Shown in pieces: positions 1 to 7,365 of a stretch of DNA of 33,539 nt. This DNA is from CAG-791 sp963591995 (GTDB taxonomy: Bacteria > Bacillota > Clostridia > Lachnospirales > Lachnospiraceae): assembly GCA_963591995.1 (NCBI GenBank), contig CAVAUJ010000025.1, positions 1 to 33,539 of the forward strand, written 5' to 3'. The notes below the pieces were generated by a model. That model searched no databases, had not been told where the DNA came from, and was given only the letters and a program-made list of their open reading frames with translations. The position numbers were made by a program, and so were the translations under genes. The first letter of the stretch is position 1. Every line of letters begins with the position of its first letter.

Positions 1-55
1 CGGCGGGCGTCTGTACCGTAACGATAAACGAGATACGAAGGAGAGCACAAAAGAC

Positions 56-943
56 ATGTATCCGCTGCGAGAATTTTTGCATGGCAAATCCGTAGACCGC
101 CAGACCCTGAAGTGGATCGCCCTGGTCTGCATGGTCATCGATCATGTGACGGCGGCGTTCCTGGAACGCGTCATCCTTCCGTCAACGGGAGAGATTGCGG
201 TCCTTTCCTCGGAACGTCTCTATCTTCTTGACCGGATCGGAAGGGCGATCGGTCGGCAGACCTTTCCCATCATGATCTTCTTCCTCGCGGAGGGCTTCCG
301 GCACACAGGAAATCGCCGGAAATATTGCGGCCGGCTTCTGTTGACGGCCCTTTTGTCCGAGCTGCCCTTTCACCTTCTGTTCTACACCGGCAGTGTCGGA
401 ATCCACCGGACGGCGAGCCGCAATACGATCTGGACGCTGCTGCTGGGTTATCTGGCCATCTGGCTGACGGATACGGTCTTCGGGCGATGGCTTTTGCGGG
501 AGCCGGGGGAAGATGGGACCTTGCCGGAAAGGTCGGAGGGAAGGCAGCTTGCCGGTGCGGCCGCGGCTCTCCTTCTGTGCGCGGGGCTGTACGGCTGCGC
601 GGAGCGGCTGAACACGGATTACGGCGGAATCGGCATTGCGGTCGCGGTTTTATGCTATCTGCTGCGCGGCATTCCGGGTGCGGGTCCCATTGCCATGCTC
701 GTCCTCCTTGGGAGCAAGAATGCGTACGAATGGTTTGCGCTTCCCGGCTGCGTCCTGCTGTGCCTGTACCGGGGCGACAAATATCCGAAAAGAAGGCGGG
801 AACAGGCCGCGCGGCAGAAGGATGGGCGAAGCGGAAGCGAAAACCCGCTCCGGCAATGGATCGAACGGTATTGGTTTTATCTTTGCTATCCGCTGCATCT
901 TTTCCTCATCTGGGTCCTTCGGGTGCTGCTGGTCGGATATTAG
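56..943 (+). CDS. TraX family membrane protein
   Basis: This 295-aa polytopic membrane protein matches the TraX family. The N-terminal block has LKWIALVCMVIDHV, and about 45 residues later comes IGRQTFPIMIFFLAEGF followed by HTGNRRKY and SELPF, which together are the TraX signature. The rest alternates hydrophobic segments with short basic loops, and the last segment (LHLFLIWVLRVLLVG) ends almost at the C-terminus. F-plasmid TraX acetylates pilin; the job of chromosomal homologues in Firmicutes is not established, and membrane acyltransferase activity is only an inference. AAGGAG at 38-43 lies 12 bases before the ATG, slightly far. There are no conjugation genes nearby. The next gene follows after about 60 bases. 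Confidence 0.85.
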   Translation: MYPLREFLHGKSVDRQTLKWIALVCMVIDHVTAAFLERVILPSTGEIAVLSSERLYLLDRIGRAIGRQTFPIMIFFLAEGFRHTGNRRKYCGRLLLTALLSELPFHLLFYTGSVGIHRTASRNTIWTLLLGYLAIWLTDTVFGRWLLREPGEDGTLPERSEGRQLAGAAAALLLCAGLYGCAERLNTDYGGIGIAVAVLCYLLRGIPGAGPIAMLVLLGSKNAYEWFALPGCVLLCLYRGDKYPKRRREQAARQKDGRSGSENPLRQWIERYWFYLCYPLHLFLIWVLRVLLVGY

Positions 944-953
944 GCTTGCTCCG

Positions 954-983
954 CACGGCATGCTATACTGTAGGCATGCCGTG
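954..983 (+). promoter_or_regulatory. Perfect inverted repeat enclosing an extended -10 promoter
   Basis: CACGGCATGC at 954-963 and GCATGCCGTG at 974-983 form a perfect 10-bp inverted repeat with a 10-base centre. The centre holds TATACT (964-969) preceded by TGC, an extended -10 (TGnTATACT). No good -35 is seen. The site lies 24 bases before the ATG of the beta-CASP nuclease gene, so it could be its promoter with an operator around the -10. Alternatively the repeat may act as an RNA hairpin in a readthrough transcript. Confidence 0.5.
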
Positions 984-1006
984 TGTCTGCGGCAAAGGTG
1001 GGGGAA

Positions 1007-2617
1007 ATGGAAATACAGTTTATTGGAGCCGATCATGAGGTGACGGGGAGCTGCCATTATCTTCATGCGGGCAGCCGCCATATCCTGGTGGACTACGGGA
1101 TGGAGCAGGGAAGGAATGTATTTGAGAATGCACCGCTCCCTGTGAAGCCGGAGAACATCGATTATATCTTTCTGACGCATGCGCACGTGGACCACACGGG
1201 CATGCTGCCGAAGCTCTATGCAGAGGGCTTTCGCGGGAGAGTCCTGTGCACGAAGGCCACGGCGGAGCTGACGGACATCATGCTGCGGGATTCGGCGCAT
1301 CTGCAGGCGCAGGATGCGGAATACCGCAGCAAAAAGGCGGGAACGCGCGGAGGAAAGGACGAGGTCCGGCCGGCGTATACCATGCAGGATGCCATGAATC
1401 TCCTGCGCCTTCTGGAGAGCCATCCCTACGGAGAGAAAATAAGAGTGGACGAGAACGTCTCCTTTCGTTTCACGGATGTGGGACATCTTCTCGGATCTGC
1501 CAGCATCGAGCTGTGGCTGCGGGAGAGAGGCGAAGAGAGATGCATCGTGTTCTCCGGAGACATCGGAAATGTGAACCAGCCGCTCCTTCGGGATCCGCAG
1601 CGGACAGCGGCAGCCGATTACGTCGTGATGGAATCCACCTACGGGACAAGGCTGCACGAGAAGGTGGAGACGGATCACATGCTGCAGCTGGCGAAGGTGA
1701 TCCGGGAGACCATAGGGCGCGGCGGCAATGTGGTGATCCCGGCCTTTGCCGTGGGGCGGACGCAGGTCATGCTGTATTTCATCCGTCAGATGAAGGAGCA
1801 GGGACTGGTGCCCGAGCAGCCGGATTTTCCGGTTTATGTGGATTCACCGATGGCGGTGGAGGCGATCGGTGTCTTTTCGCAGAACCAGACGGAGTGCTAC
1901 GACGAGGAGGCGAGGAGCCTCCTGCAGCGAGGAATCAACCCGCTGTCCTTTCCGAACCTGCACCTGTCCATTACGACCGAGGAATCCCGCGCGATCAATG
2001 ACGATGATGAGCCGAAGGTGATCATCAGCGCCTCTGGTATGTGCGATGCCGGGAGAATCCGCCATCATGTGAAGCACAACATTGAGAATCCGGCCTCCAC
2101 GATTCTGTTCGTCGGCTACCAGGCCGAAGGGACCTTCGGGCGGCGGCTCCTGGACGGAGCACAGAAGGTGAAGCTCTTCGGCAAGGAGTATGCGGTTCGC
2201 GCGCAGATCGTGCGGATGGACGGCATGTCCGGTCACGGGGATCAGAAGGTGCTGCTGGACTGGATCCACGGCTTTACCGACAAAAAGCCGCAGCAGGTCT
2301 TCGTCGTCCACGGAGAGGATGAAACGACGACGGCCTTTGCGGAAATCCTCAGCCGGCAGCACGGCTTTAAGGCAATGGCGCCCTACTCCGGCACCGTCTA
2401 CGACCTGATCCGCGGCAGCTTCATCCGCATTGCCAGGCCAAAGCGCATCGCGGGCAGCAGCGCGGAGGCGGTGCGGGGGGCATCGGATTCCTATACAAAG
2501 CTGCAGATCGCCGCAAAACGGCTGGAAACGCTCATCGGAGCCCAAAAAGGACGGCCCAACAAGGAGCTGGAGATTCTCACCAGAGAAATCAACAACCTCT
2601 GCAGAAAATACGAATAG
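1007..2617 (+). CDS. Beta-CASP metallo-beta-lactamase fold nuclease (Ysh1/CPSF-73-like)
   Basis: This is a predicted zinc-dependent RNA-processing nuclease of about 536 aa. The metal-binding motif HAHVDHTG is at residues 58-65. Further family motifs follow in order: SGDIG, MESTYGTR, AFAVGRTQ, YVDSPMA, SASGMCDAGRIRHH, FVGYQAEGTFGR, MSGHGDQ and VVHGEDE. This order is that of the COG1236 group of beta-CASP proteins, with the last His motif typical of RNA-acting members. A basic helical tail closes the protein. The ORF could begin at GTG 983, but ATG 1007 has AGGTG 6 bases upstream and begins directly with the fold (MEIQFIGADHEVTGSCH), so 1007 is preferred. The natural RNA substrate is unknown. 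Confidence 0.92.
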   Translation: MEIQFIGADHEVTGSCHYLHAGSRHILVDYGMEQGRNVFENAPLPVKPENIDYIFLTHAHVDHTGMLPKLYAEGFRGRVLCTKATAELTDIMLRDSAHLQAQDAEYRSKKAGTRGGKDEVRPAYTMQDAMNLLRLLESHPYGEKIRVDENVSFRFTDVGHLLGSASIELWLRERGEERCIVFSGDIGNVNQPLLRDPQRTAAADYVVMESTYGTRLHEKVETDHMLQLAKVIRETIGRGGNVVIPAFAVGRTQVMLYFIRQMKEQGLVPEQPDFPVYVDSPMAVEAIGVFSQNQTECYDEEARSLLQRGINPLSFPNLHLSITTEESRAINDDDEPKVIISASGMCDAGRIRHHVKHNIENPASTILFVGYQAEGTFGRRLLDGAQKVKLFGKEYAVRAQIVRMDGMSGHGDQKVLLDWIHGFTDKKPQQVFVVHGEDETTTAFAEILSRQHGFKAMAPYSGTVYDLIRGSFIRIARPKRIAGSSAEAVRGASDSYTKLQIAAKRLETLIGAQKGRPNKELEILTREINNLCRKYE

Positions 2618-2635
2618 CAGAAAGGAATGGACAAC

Positions 2636-3628
2636 ATGGCGCGGATTGACGAGTACTTTATCGGCATGTGCAGGGACATCATCGAGAACGGTACCACCAC
2701 GGAGGGACAAAAGGTGCGGCCGCACTGGCCGGACGGAGCACCGGCCTACACCTTGAAGAAATTCGGCGTTGTGACGCGCTACGATCTGCAAAAGGAATTC
2801 CCCGTGCTGACGCTGCGGAGAACACCGGTAAAGAGTGCCCTGGATGAGCTTCTCTGGATCTGGCAGCAGAAATCCAACCGGATTGCAGAGCTGCACTCCG
2901 GCGTATGGGACGAATGGAGCGATGCGGAGGGGACCATCGGCAAGGCCTACGGCTACCAGATGGCGATCAAGCATCGCTATTACGACGTCAACGAGGAAGG
3001 GCTCTGCCGTGCCTTCGGCGACGAATTCGTGCGCGCAATGCCGGAAACCGGCGAGGTGACCGATCAGCTGATCCCGCGCTGCGAAGAGGAGAAGCGGGCG
3101 CATGCGATAAAGGGACCGGAGGGCACGTTCTATCTGGATCAGGTGGACCGCGTGATTTATGACCTGAAGAACAATCCGTTCTCCCGCAGGATCATGACGA
3201 GCCTCTATACGTTCAGCGACCTGCATGCCATGAATCTGTATCCCTGCGCCTACAGCATGACCTTCAATGTGACGCAGAAGCCGGGGCAGGAAAGGCTGAC
3301 GTTGAACGGCATCCTGAACCAGCGCTCCCAGGACATTCTGGCGGCCTTTGCGTGGAATGAATGGCAATATGCCTGCCTTCTGGCGCTGCTTGCGCAGGTC
3401 TGTGATATGGAGGCGGGAGAATTCGTCCATGTGGTGGCGGATGCACACATCTATGACCGGCACGTGGCGGCGGTGAAGGAGCTGATGTCCAGGACCCCGC
3501 AGCCTGCACCGAGGGTATGGATCAATCCGGACATCCATGATTTCTATGCCTTCACAAGAGAGGATGTGAAGCTGGAGGATTACAAGGTGGCAGGGGATCA
3601 GATCAGGGACATCCCGATTGCACTTTAA
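2636..3628 (+). CDS. thyA: Thymidylate synthase
   Basis: ThyA methylates dUMP to dTMP using 5,10-methylene-tetrahydrofolate, producing dihydrofolate. Family blocks are clear: RIDEYF near the N-terminus, FPVLTLRRTPVKSALDELLW, the SRRIMTSLY phosphate-binding Arg pair, the catalytic LYPCAYS (Cys 204 counted from this start), NQRSQDILAAFAWNEWQYA, and DAHIYDRHV near the C-terminus. At about 330 aa it is longer than the 264-aa E. coli enzyme because of extra sequence between GKAYGYQ and the Arg block. An in-frame ATG at 2627 is possible, but the AAAGGA ribosome site abuts it and lies a normal distance from ATG 2636. The gene starts 18 bases after the nuclease gene. The product dihydrofolate is the substrate of the reductase encoded at 5449. 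Confidence 0.95.
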   Translation: MARIDEYFIGMCRDIIENGTTTEGQKVRPHWPDGAPAYTLKKFGVVTRYDLQKEFPVLTLRRTPVKSALDELLWIWQQKSNRIAELHSGVWDEWSDAEGTIGKAYGYQMAIKHRYYDVNEEGLCRAFGDEFVRAMPETGEVTDQLIPRCEEEKRAHAIKGPEGTFYLDQVDRVIYDLKNNPFSRRIMTSLYTFSDLHAMNLYPCAYSMTFNVTQKPGQERLTLNGILNQRSQDILAAFAWNEWQYACLLALLAQVCDMEAGEFVHVVADAHIYDRHVAAVKELMSRTPQPAPRVWINPDIHDFYAFTREDVKLEDYKVAGDQIRDIPIAL

Positions 3629-3640
3629 ACAGGTAATACA

Positions 3641-5464
3641 ATGTCGAATATTTATGATTATGTCACATGGCGCGGAGATCTGAGCTTTGCGGAGCGTCCC
3701 TTCAACGAGCTGGACAATCTGGTGCTGTGTCAGCTGTCCTACATCGATATGAGCAAGGCGTTTCCTGCGGGCGAGATCATTTCCGCAGGGGACCTCATCC
3801 GGGTGCTGCTCGAACGGGGACAGCTGAATACGCTGGTGGCGGACGGACAGCTAAGGCGCGAGGAATATACGGCCTTCGCCCGGGCGGTAGCGGATTCCGA
3901 GCGCTTCGGGAAGCTGCTCATGTCGGATTACGTGGATATTCTGGATGAGGAGCAGCAGATCCAGTTCTCGGCGGTCACCTTTCGAATCAATAAGGACACC
4001 GCCTTCATCGCCTTTCGCGGAACGGACTCCTCGCTGGTGGGATGGAAGGAGGACTTCATGCTCTCCTTCGAGAAGATCCGGGCCCAGGAGGAGGCATTGC
4101 AATATGTGAGACGGCAGCTGCACGGGAGGGAGTCCGGCACGGCGGCGGAGCCGGAGAACCGGGAGGCGGGGACGCCGCTTCGCTACTATATCGGCGGCCA
4201 CTCCAAGGGAGCGAATCTGGCATTGTACGCCGCCTGTCTTCTGACGCAGGAGGAGCGGGAGCGGATTCTGCATGTCTATGTCAACGACGGACCGGGACTG
4301 TGCGCGGATGTGATGGACCTGTCCGTGATGGAGCAGGTGGATTCCATTACGACGAAGATTGTTCCGGAATATGACGTCATCGGGAAAATTTTTGAAATGC
4401 CGGTGACGGACAACCGGATTGTAAGGAGCAGCGACATCGGCATCATGCAGCACGGCATCATTACCTGGCAGCTGCGGGACGGTGCGCTGGATCTGGTGCC
4501 GGAGAACGATCCCGGCAGCATCTGGATCGGTCATGTGATGGACCAATGGATCGGCGGCGTTTCGAACATGGAGGACAGGAAGACCTTCATCAATGAGTTG
4601 TTCGATACCATCGGGGCCGGCGGGATCCGGGATTTCAACGAAATGTCAGCGCTTGGACCTGACGGACTGGAACGGATTCTGGGAGCGGCGGCAGGCATCA
4701 GCCCGATTACAAGGGAGGTGGCGCGGGCGCTTCCGGTGACGGCGGTCATAGGAAAGAGGGACGACGCATCCAGGCTGCAGAGCCTCTGGAACCGGCTGCG
4801 GGAATCGGTGTTCGCAAGATCCGTTGCGCTGATTGTGACGGGGCTTGGCGCGGTGGCGCTGCCGCAATACATGCTGCCGGCAACGATGGCCGTTGTACTG
4901 GCGGTCTTTGTGGCACTGGAGCTGATCTATACCGTGCGGCGCTTCCGGGAGGTTCACGGGGACATGAAGGCGATGCAGGTGCAGACCTATATCTGCATCG
5001 CGGGCGTTGCGGTATATCTCATGATCCTCATCAAGGACAATGCCTTGATGCTGCTCTCTAATGTGATTTTCGGCGTTATTTTCCTCTTCCTTGCCTATCA
5101 CATCGTGGATCGGATGAAACAGACCGGACGCCGGACCTGGCGCTGGTACTGGAGCTTTGCCGAGGCGGTGCTGCTGGGCGGCATGGGAACGGCCGTTTTG
5201 CTGGTGCCGGAGAGCACCATCTGGGCGGTCACCTTTGTGGGGGGGCTGTTGTTCCTCATCGACGGTCTGGTGCATCTGGCCGATGCGATCCGCCTGCGGC
5301 AGGGGATTCACCCGAGGGCCGGTAAGGGCGGCATCCGTCGGAAAGCGAAGGGCCGGCAGCACAGAACGAAGGCGCATGCAAAAGAGACAGGTACCGGTGC
5401 AGGAGCAGCACAGGGACAGAAGAGAGAAGAACAGGAGAGAGAAGGACAATGCAGGCAATCGTAG
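3641..5464 (+). CDS. DUF2974 (Mbeg1-like) alpha/beta hydrolase with C-terminal membrane domain
   Basis: The N-terminal half (about residues 1-260) matches the Mbeg1-like/DUF2974 lipase-like family. It opens with NIYDYVTWRGDLSF and PFNELDNLVL, has FIAFRGTDSSLVGWKEDF, and carries the nucleophile elbow G186-H-S188-K-G190. A middle region of about 130 residues follows. Then come about six hydrophobic segments (residues about 393-548) arranged as hairpins, resembling DUF308/HdeD-like membrane repeats. The C-terminus is a Lys/Arg/Gln-rich tail of about 50 residues. It is predicted to be a membrane-anchored serine hydrolase; the substrate (lipid or ester) is unknown. It begins 12 bases after thyA, and its last 16 bases overlap the start of the dihydrofolate reductase gene, which suggests translational coupling. 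Confidence 0.85.
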   Translation: MSNIYDYVTWRGDLSFAERPFNELDNLVLCQLSYIDMSKAFPAGEIISAGDLIRVLLERGQLNTLVADGQLRREEYTAFARAVADSERFGKLLMSDYVDILDEEQQIQFSAVTFRINKDTAFIAFRGTDSSLVGWKEDFMLSFEKIRAQEEALQYVRRQLHGRESGTAAEPENREAGTPLRYYIGGHSKGANLALYAACLLTQEERERILHVYVNDGPGLCADVMDLSVMEQVDSITTKIVPEYDVIGKIFEMPVTDNRIVRSSDIGIMQHGIITWQLRDGALDLVPENDPGSIWIGHVMDQWIGGVSNMEDRKTFINELFDTIGAGGIRDFNEMSALGPDGLERILGAAAGISPITREVARALPVTAVIGKRDDASRLQSLWNRLRESVFARSVALIVTGLGAVALPQYMLPATMAVVLAVFVALELIYTVRRFREVHGDMKAMQVQTYICIAGVAVYLMILIKDNALMLLSNVIFGVIFLFLAYHIVDRMKQTGRRTWRWYWSFAEAVLLGGMGTAVLLVPESTIWAVTFVGGLLFLIDGLVHLADAIRLRQGIHPRAGKGGIRRKAKGRQHRTKAHAKETGTGAGAAQGQKREEQEREGQCRQS

Positions 5465-5958
5465 CAGTGGACCGCAATTGGGGAATCGGCTGGAAGGGAA
5501 GCCTTCTGGTGAGCATTCCCGCCGATCACAAGCTGTTCCGGCAGGAAACGCTGGGCAAAACCATCATTTACGGCAGGAAGACGCTGGAGACCTTTCCTTT
5601 GGCACGACCGCTGGACAAAAGGCGCAACATCATCCTGTCGGAAAATCCCGCATACAGGATAAACGGGGCGGAGATTGCCCACAGTGTTCCGGAGCTGCTG
5701 GAGCTGGTGAAGAACGAGGATCCGGAGAGCCTTGTGGTGATCGGAGGCGCCTCGGTGTACCGCCAGCTGCTGCCCCTTTGCAGCACCGTTCATGTGACGA
5801 AGGTGGACTATGCGTATACGGCGGATGCATTCTTCCCGGACCTCGATGCGGATCCCGCATGGAGGATAACGGCGGAGGGAGAGGAGCAGACTTATTTTGA
5901 TCTTCCGTACACCTTCGTGCAATATGAGAGAATTCCGCACACGGAGGCGGAAGGATAA
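5449..5958 (+). CDS. folA: Dihydrofolate reductase
   Basis: DHFR reduces dihydrofolate to tetrahydrofolate with NADPH, recycling the product of the thymidylate synthase encoded upstream. The 169-aa protein has the usual length and blocks. MQAIVAVDRNWGIGWKG is the N-terminal strand and Met20-type loop; IPADHKLFRQETLGKTIIYGRKT contains the active-site Asp and cofactor loop; VVIGGASVYRQLLP is the conserved GG cofactor motif. FFPDLD and the final strands follow. AGAAGGA lies 3 bases before the ATG, inside the end of the hydrolase gene, so the two frames overlap by 16 bases. The start of the next ORF also overlaps in frame, but its real start is after this stop. Confidence 0.95.
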   Translation: MQAIVAVDRNWGIGWKGSLLVSIPADHKLFRQETLGKTIIYGRKTLETFPLARPLDKRRNIILSENPAYRINGAEIAHSVPELLELVKNEDPESLVVIGGASVYRQLLPLCSTVHVTKVDYAYTADAFFPDLDADPAWRITAEGEEQTYFDLPYTFVQYERIPHTEAEG

Positions 5959-5962
5959 CGAA

Positions 5963-7057
5963 ATGGCCCAAAGAAAGGAAAAGCACAACAGGAGCGGCAG
6001 ACGGACGCGGTGCCTTCTGGCCGTGCTGCTGACGGCCTTGCTGCTCACGATGACCGGCTGCGGGCGCGTTGTCTTCATCACGGGGCTTGATATGGACGAG
6101 CTCTTCACGGTGGGAGAGCAAAGAGGCTCCTGCCGGGAGCTGCGGGTGTATCTTCTGACCATGCAGAACCAGTACAGGGAGGCCTACGGGGAGGACGTGT
6201 TCTCACGGGAGGGAAACGAAACCGTGGGAGACTCCCTCAAGGAAAATGCGCTGGAGAGACTGGTGAAGGTGAAGGTGCTGAACCAGATTGCGGCCGATCA
6301 GGGCATACAGCCGGAGGAGACGGAGATTGCACAGGCGGCGCAGGCGGCCGGCCGCTACATGGAATCGCTCACGGATGCCGATCTGCAATATCTTCGCGTC
6401 ACGCAGTCTACCGTGCAGAGGATGTTCCAGGAATATCTTCTGGCAGCCAAGACGGCGAATAGCCTTACGGCGGGAATATCGAGGGAAGTCAGCGACGACG
6501 AGGCGAGAACCGTGACGGTGCAGAGCATCCTGATCAAAACCTATGGGACGGATGCGGACGGGAACCGGACAGAGTTCACACAGGAGCAGAAGGCAGAGGC
6601 GAGAACAAGGGCAGAGGCCATCCTCAAGGAGATCCGGGACGGCATGGACAACAACCTCGGCATCACCTTTCTGGAATATATCGCCAGATACAACGAAGGG
6701 GATGCCGGAACGCTCGTGATTTCCAAGGGGCAGACGGATTCCGCCCTGGAGGAGGCCGCCTTTGAACAGCCCGTGAACAGCATTTCGGAGGTAATCGAAA
6801 CGGCGGACGGCTACCGCATCATCAAGCCGGTGGCGACCTCGGACGAGACCCAGCTGCGCGCCAACAAGGAGACCATTCTGGAGAAAAGACTGCAGGACGC
6901 GTACGAGTCCGCCTACAACGATGCCGCCGGAGCGCTGGACTGTCAGCTGCGGCAGCAGAGATGGAACCAGGTGGAGCTGTGCGGGGATGCGTCGGCGGTG
7001 ACGGAGAGCTTTTTTGCGCTTTGCGCGGAGCTGGCGGCGGACGATTCGGCAGAGTGA
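5963..7057 (+). CDS. PrsA-like parvulin peptidyl-prolyl isomerase lipoprotein
   Basis: This is a predicted extracytoplasmic foldase lipoprotein of 364 aa. A basic N-terminus (RRTR) and a hydrophobic stretch lead to the lipobox MTGC, with Cys33 as the lipidated residue. A SurA/PrsA-type helical N-domain follows (YLLTMQNQYREAYG, then long charged helices). A parvulin-type PPIase domain spans about residues 190-300 (VQSILIKT, FLEYIARYNE, ISEVIETADGYRIIKP), and a C-terminal helical segment closes it. The ORF opens at 5897, inside the DHFR gene, but ATG 5963 has AAGGA 7 bases upstream and gives a proper signal peptide. It lies 4 bases after the DHFR stop, probably in the same operon. No convincing terminator follows. 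Confidence 0.88.
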   Translation: MAQRKEKHNRSGRRTRCLLAVLLTALLLTMTGCGRVVFITGLDMDELFTVGEQRGSCRELRVYLLTMQNQYREAYGEDVFSREGNETVGDSLKENALERLVKVKVLNQIAADQGIQPEETEIAQAAQAAGRYMESLTDADLQYLRVTQSTVQRMFQEYLLAAKTANSLTAGISREVSDDEARTVTVQSILIKTYGTDADGNRTEFTQEQKAEARTRAEAILKEIRDGMDNNLGITFLEYIARYNEGDAGTLVISKGQTDSALEEAAFEQPVNSISEVIETADGYRIIKPVATSDETQLRANKETILEKRLQDAYESAYNDAAGALDCQLRQQRWNQVELCGDASAVTESFFALCAELAADDSAE

Positions 7058-7179
7058 GGGACCCGGCAGATGGCCCCGGAGGCGCCGGCCGGAAGGAGCA
7101 GATGCCGCGCTTTTCACAGCAGCCCTCGAGCCGTTTAGAAAGATTTAAGATTTGCAAAAAGCCCGCAAATACAAGGTTT

Positions 7180-7208
7180 TTGACAATGTTGTTAGCACTC
7201 ACGATAAG
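7180..7208 (+). promoter_or_regulatory. SigA-type promoter of htpG
   Basis: TTGACA (7180-7185, a perfect -35) is followed after 17 bases by GATAAG (7203-7208, 4 of 6 matches to TATAAT). The -10 lies in the CIRCE spacer, so a bound repressor would block polymerase. A second, weaker candidate lies downstream: TTGACT at 7226-7231, 17 bases, TAGACT at 7249-7254. Confidence 0.7.
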
Positions 7209-7218
7209 TGAGTGCTAA
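7192..7218 (+). promoter_or_regulatory. CIRCE element (HrcA operator)
   Basis: TTAGCACTC (7192-7200), a 9-base spacer (7201-7209) and GAGTGCTAA (7210-7218) match the CIRCE consensus TTAGCACTC-N9-GAGTGCTAA at every position. HrcA binds CIRCE and represses heat-shock genes such as groESL and the dnaK operon. Here the only gene downstream is htpG. The element covers the -10 of the promoter above. hrcA itself is not in the window. Confidence 0.97.
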
Positions 7219-7276
7219 TTTTGCGTTGACTTTGCATTTTCAGAAGACTAGACTGGCTGACATGGACAGAGATATT

Positions 7277-7299
7277 CCGGCAGAGGTTTCGTCTGCCGG
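7277..7299 (+). other. Hairpin in the htpG 5' leader
   Basis: CCGGCAGA (7277-7284) and TCTGCCGG (7292-7299) form a perfect 8-bp stem with a 7-base loop, about 65 bases before the htpG start. No U-tract follows, so it is not a simple terminator. It may stabilise the leader RNA; a thermosensor role is only a guess, since the ribosome site lies outside the stem. Confidence 0.5.
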
Positions 7300-7365
7300 T
7301 TTCCATCGTGAATTTATCGGAGCAGCAGATACCTGTAGTAAACGAAAAAGCGAGGTTTGAACATT

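Noticed and set aside
325..1038. Plus-strand open frame overlapping the TraX gene in another phase
   Set aside because: It is rich in Arg, Ala and Gly with no hydrophobic or domain pattern, and the TraX frame explains this stretch.
7150..7170. Terminator of the PrsA-like gene (ATTTGC / GCAAAT hairpin)
   Set aside because: The stem is only 6 bp and AT-rich, and the T-run comes about 6 bases late and forms part of the htpG -35 region, so it is not convincing.
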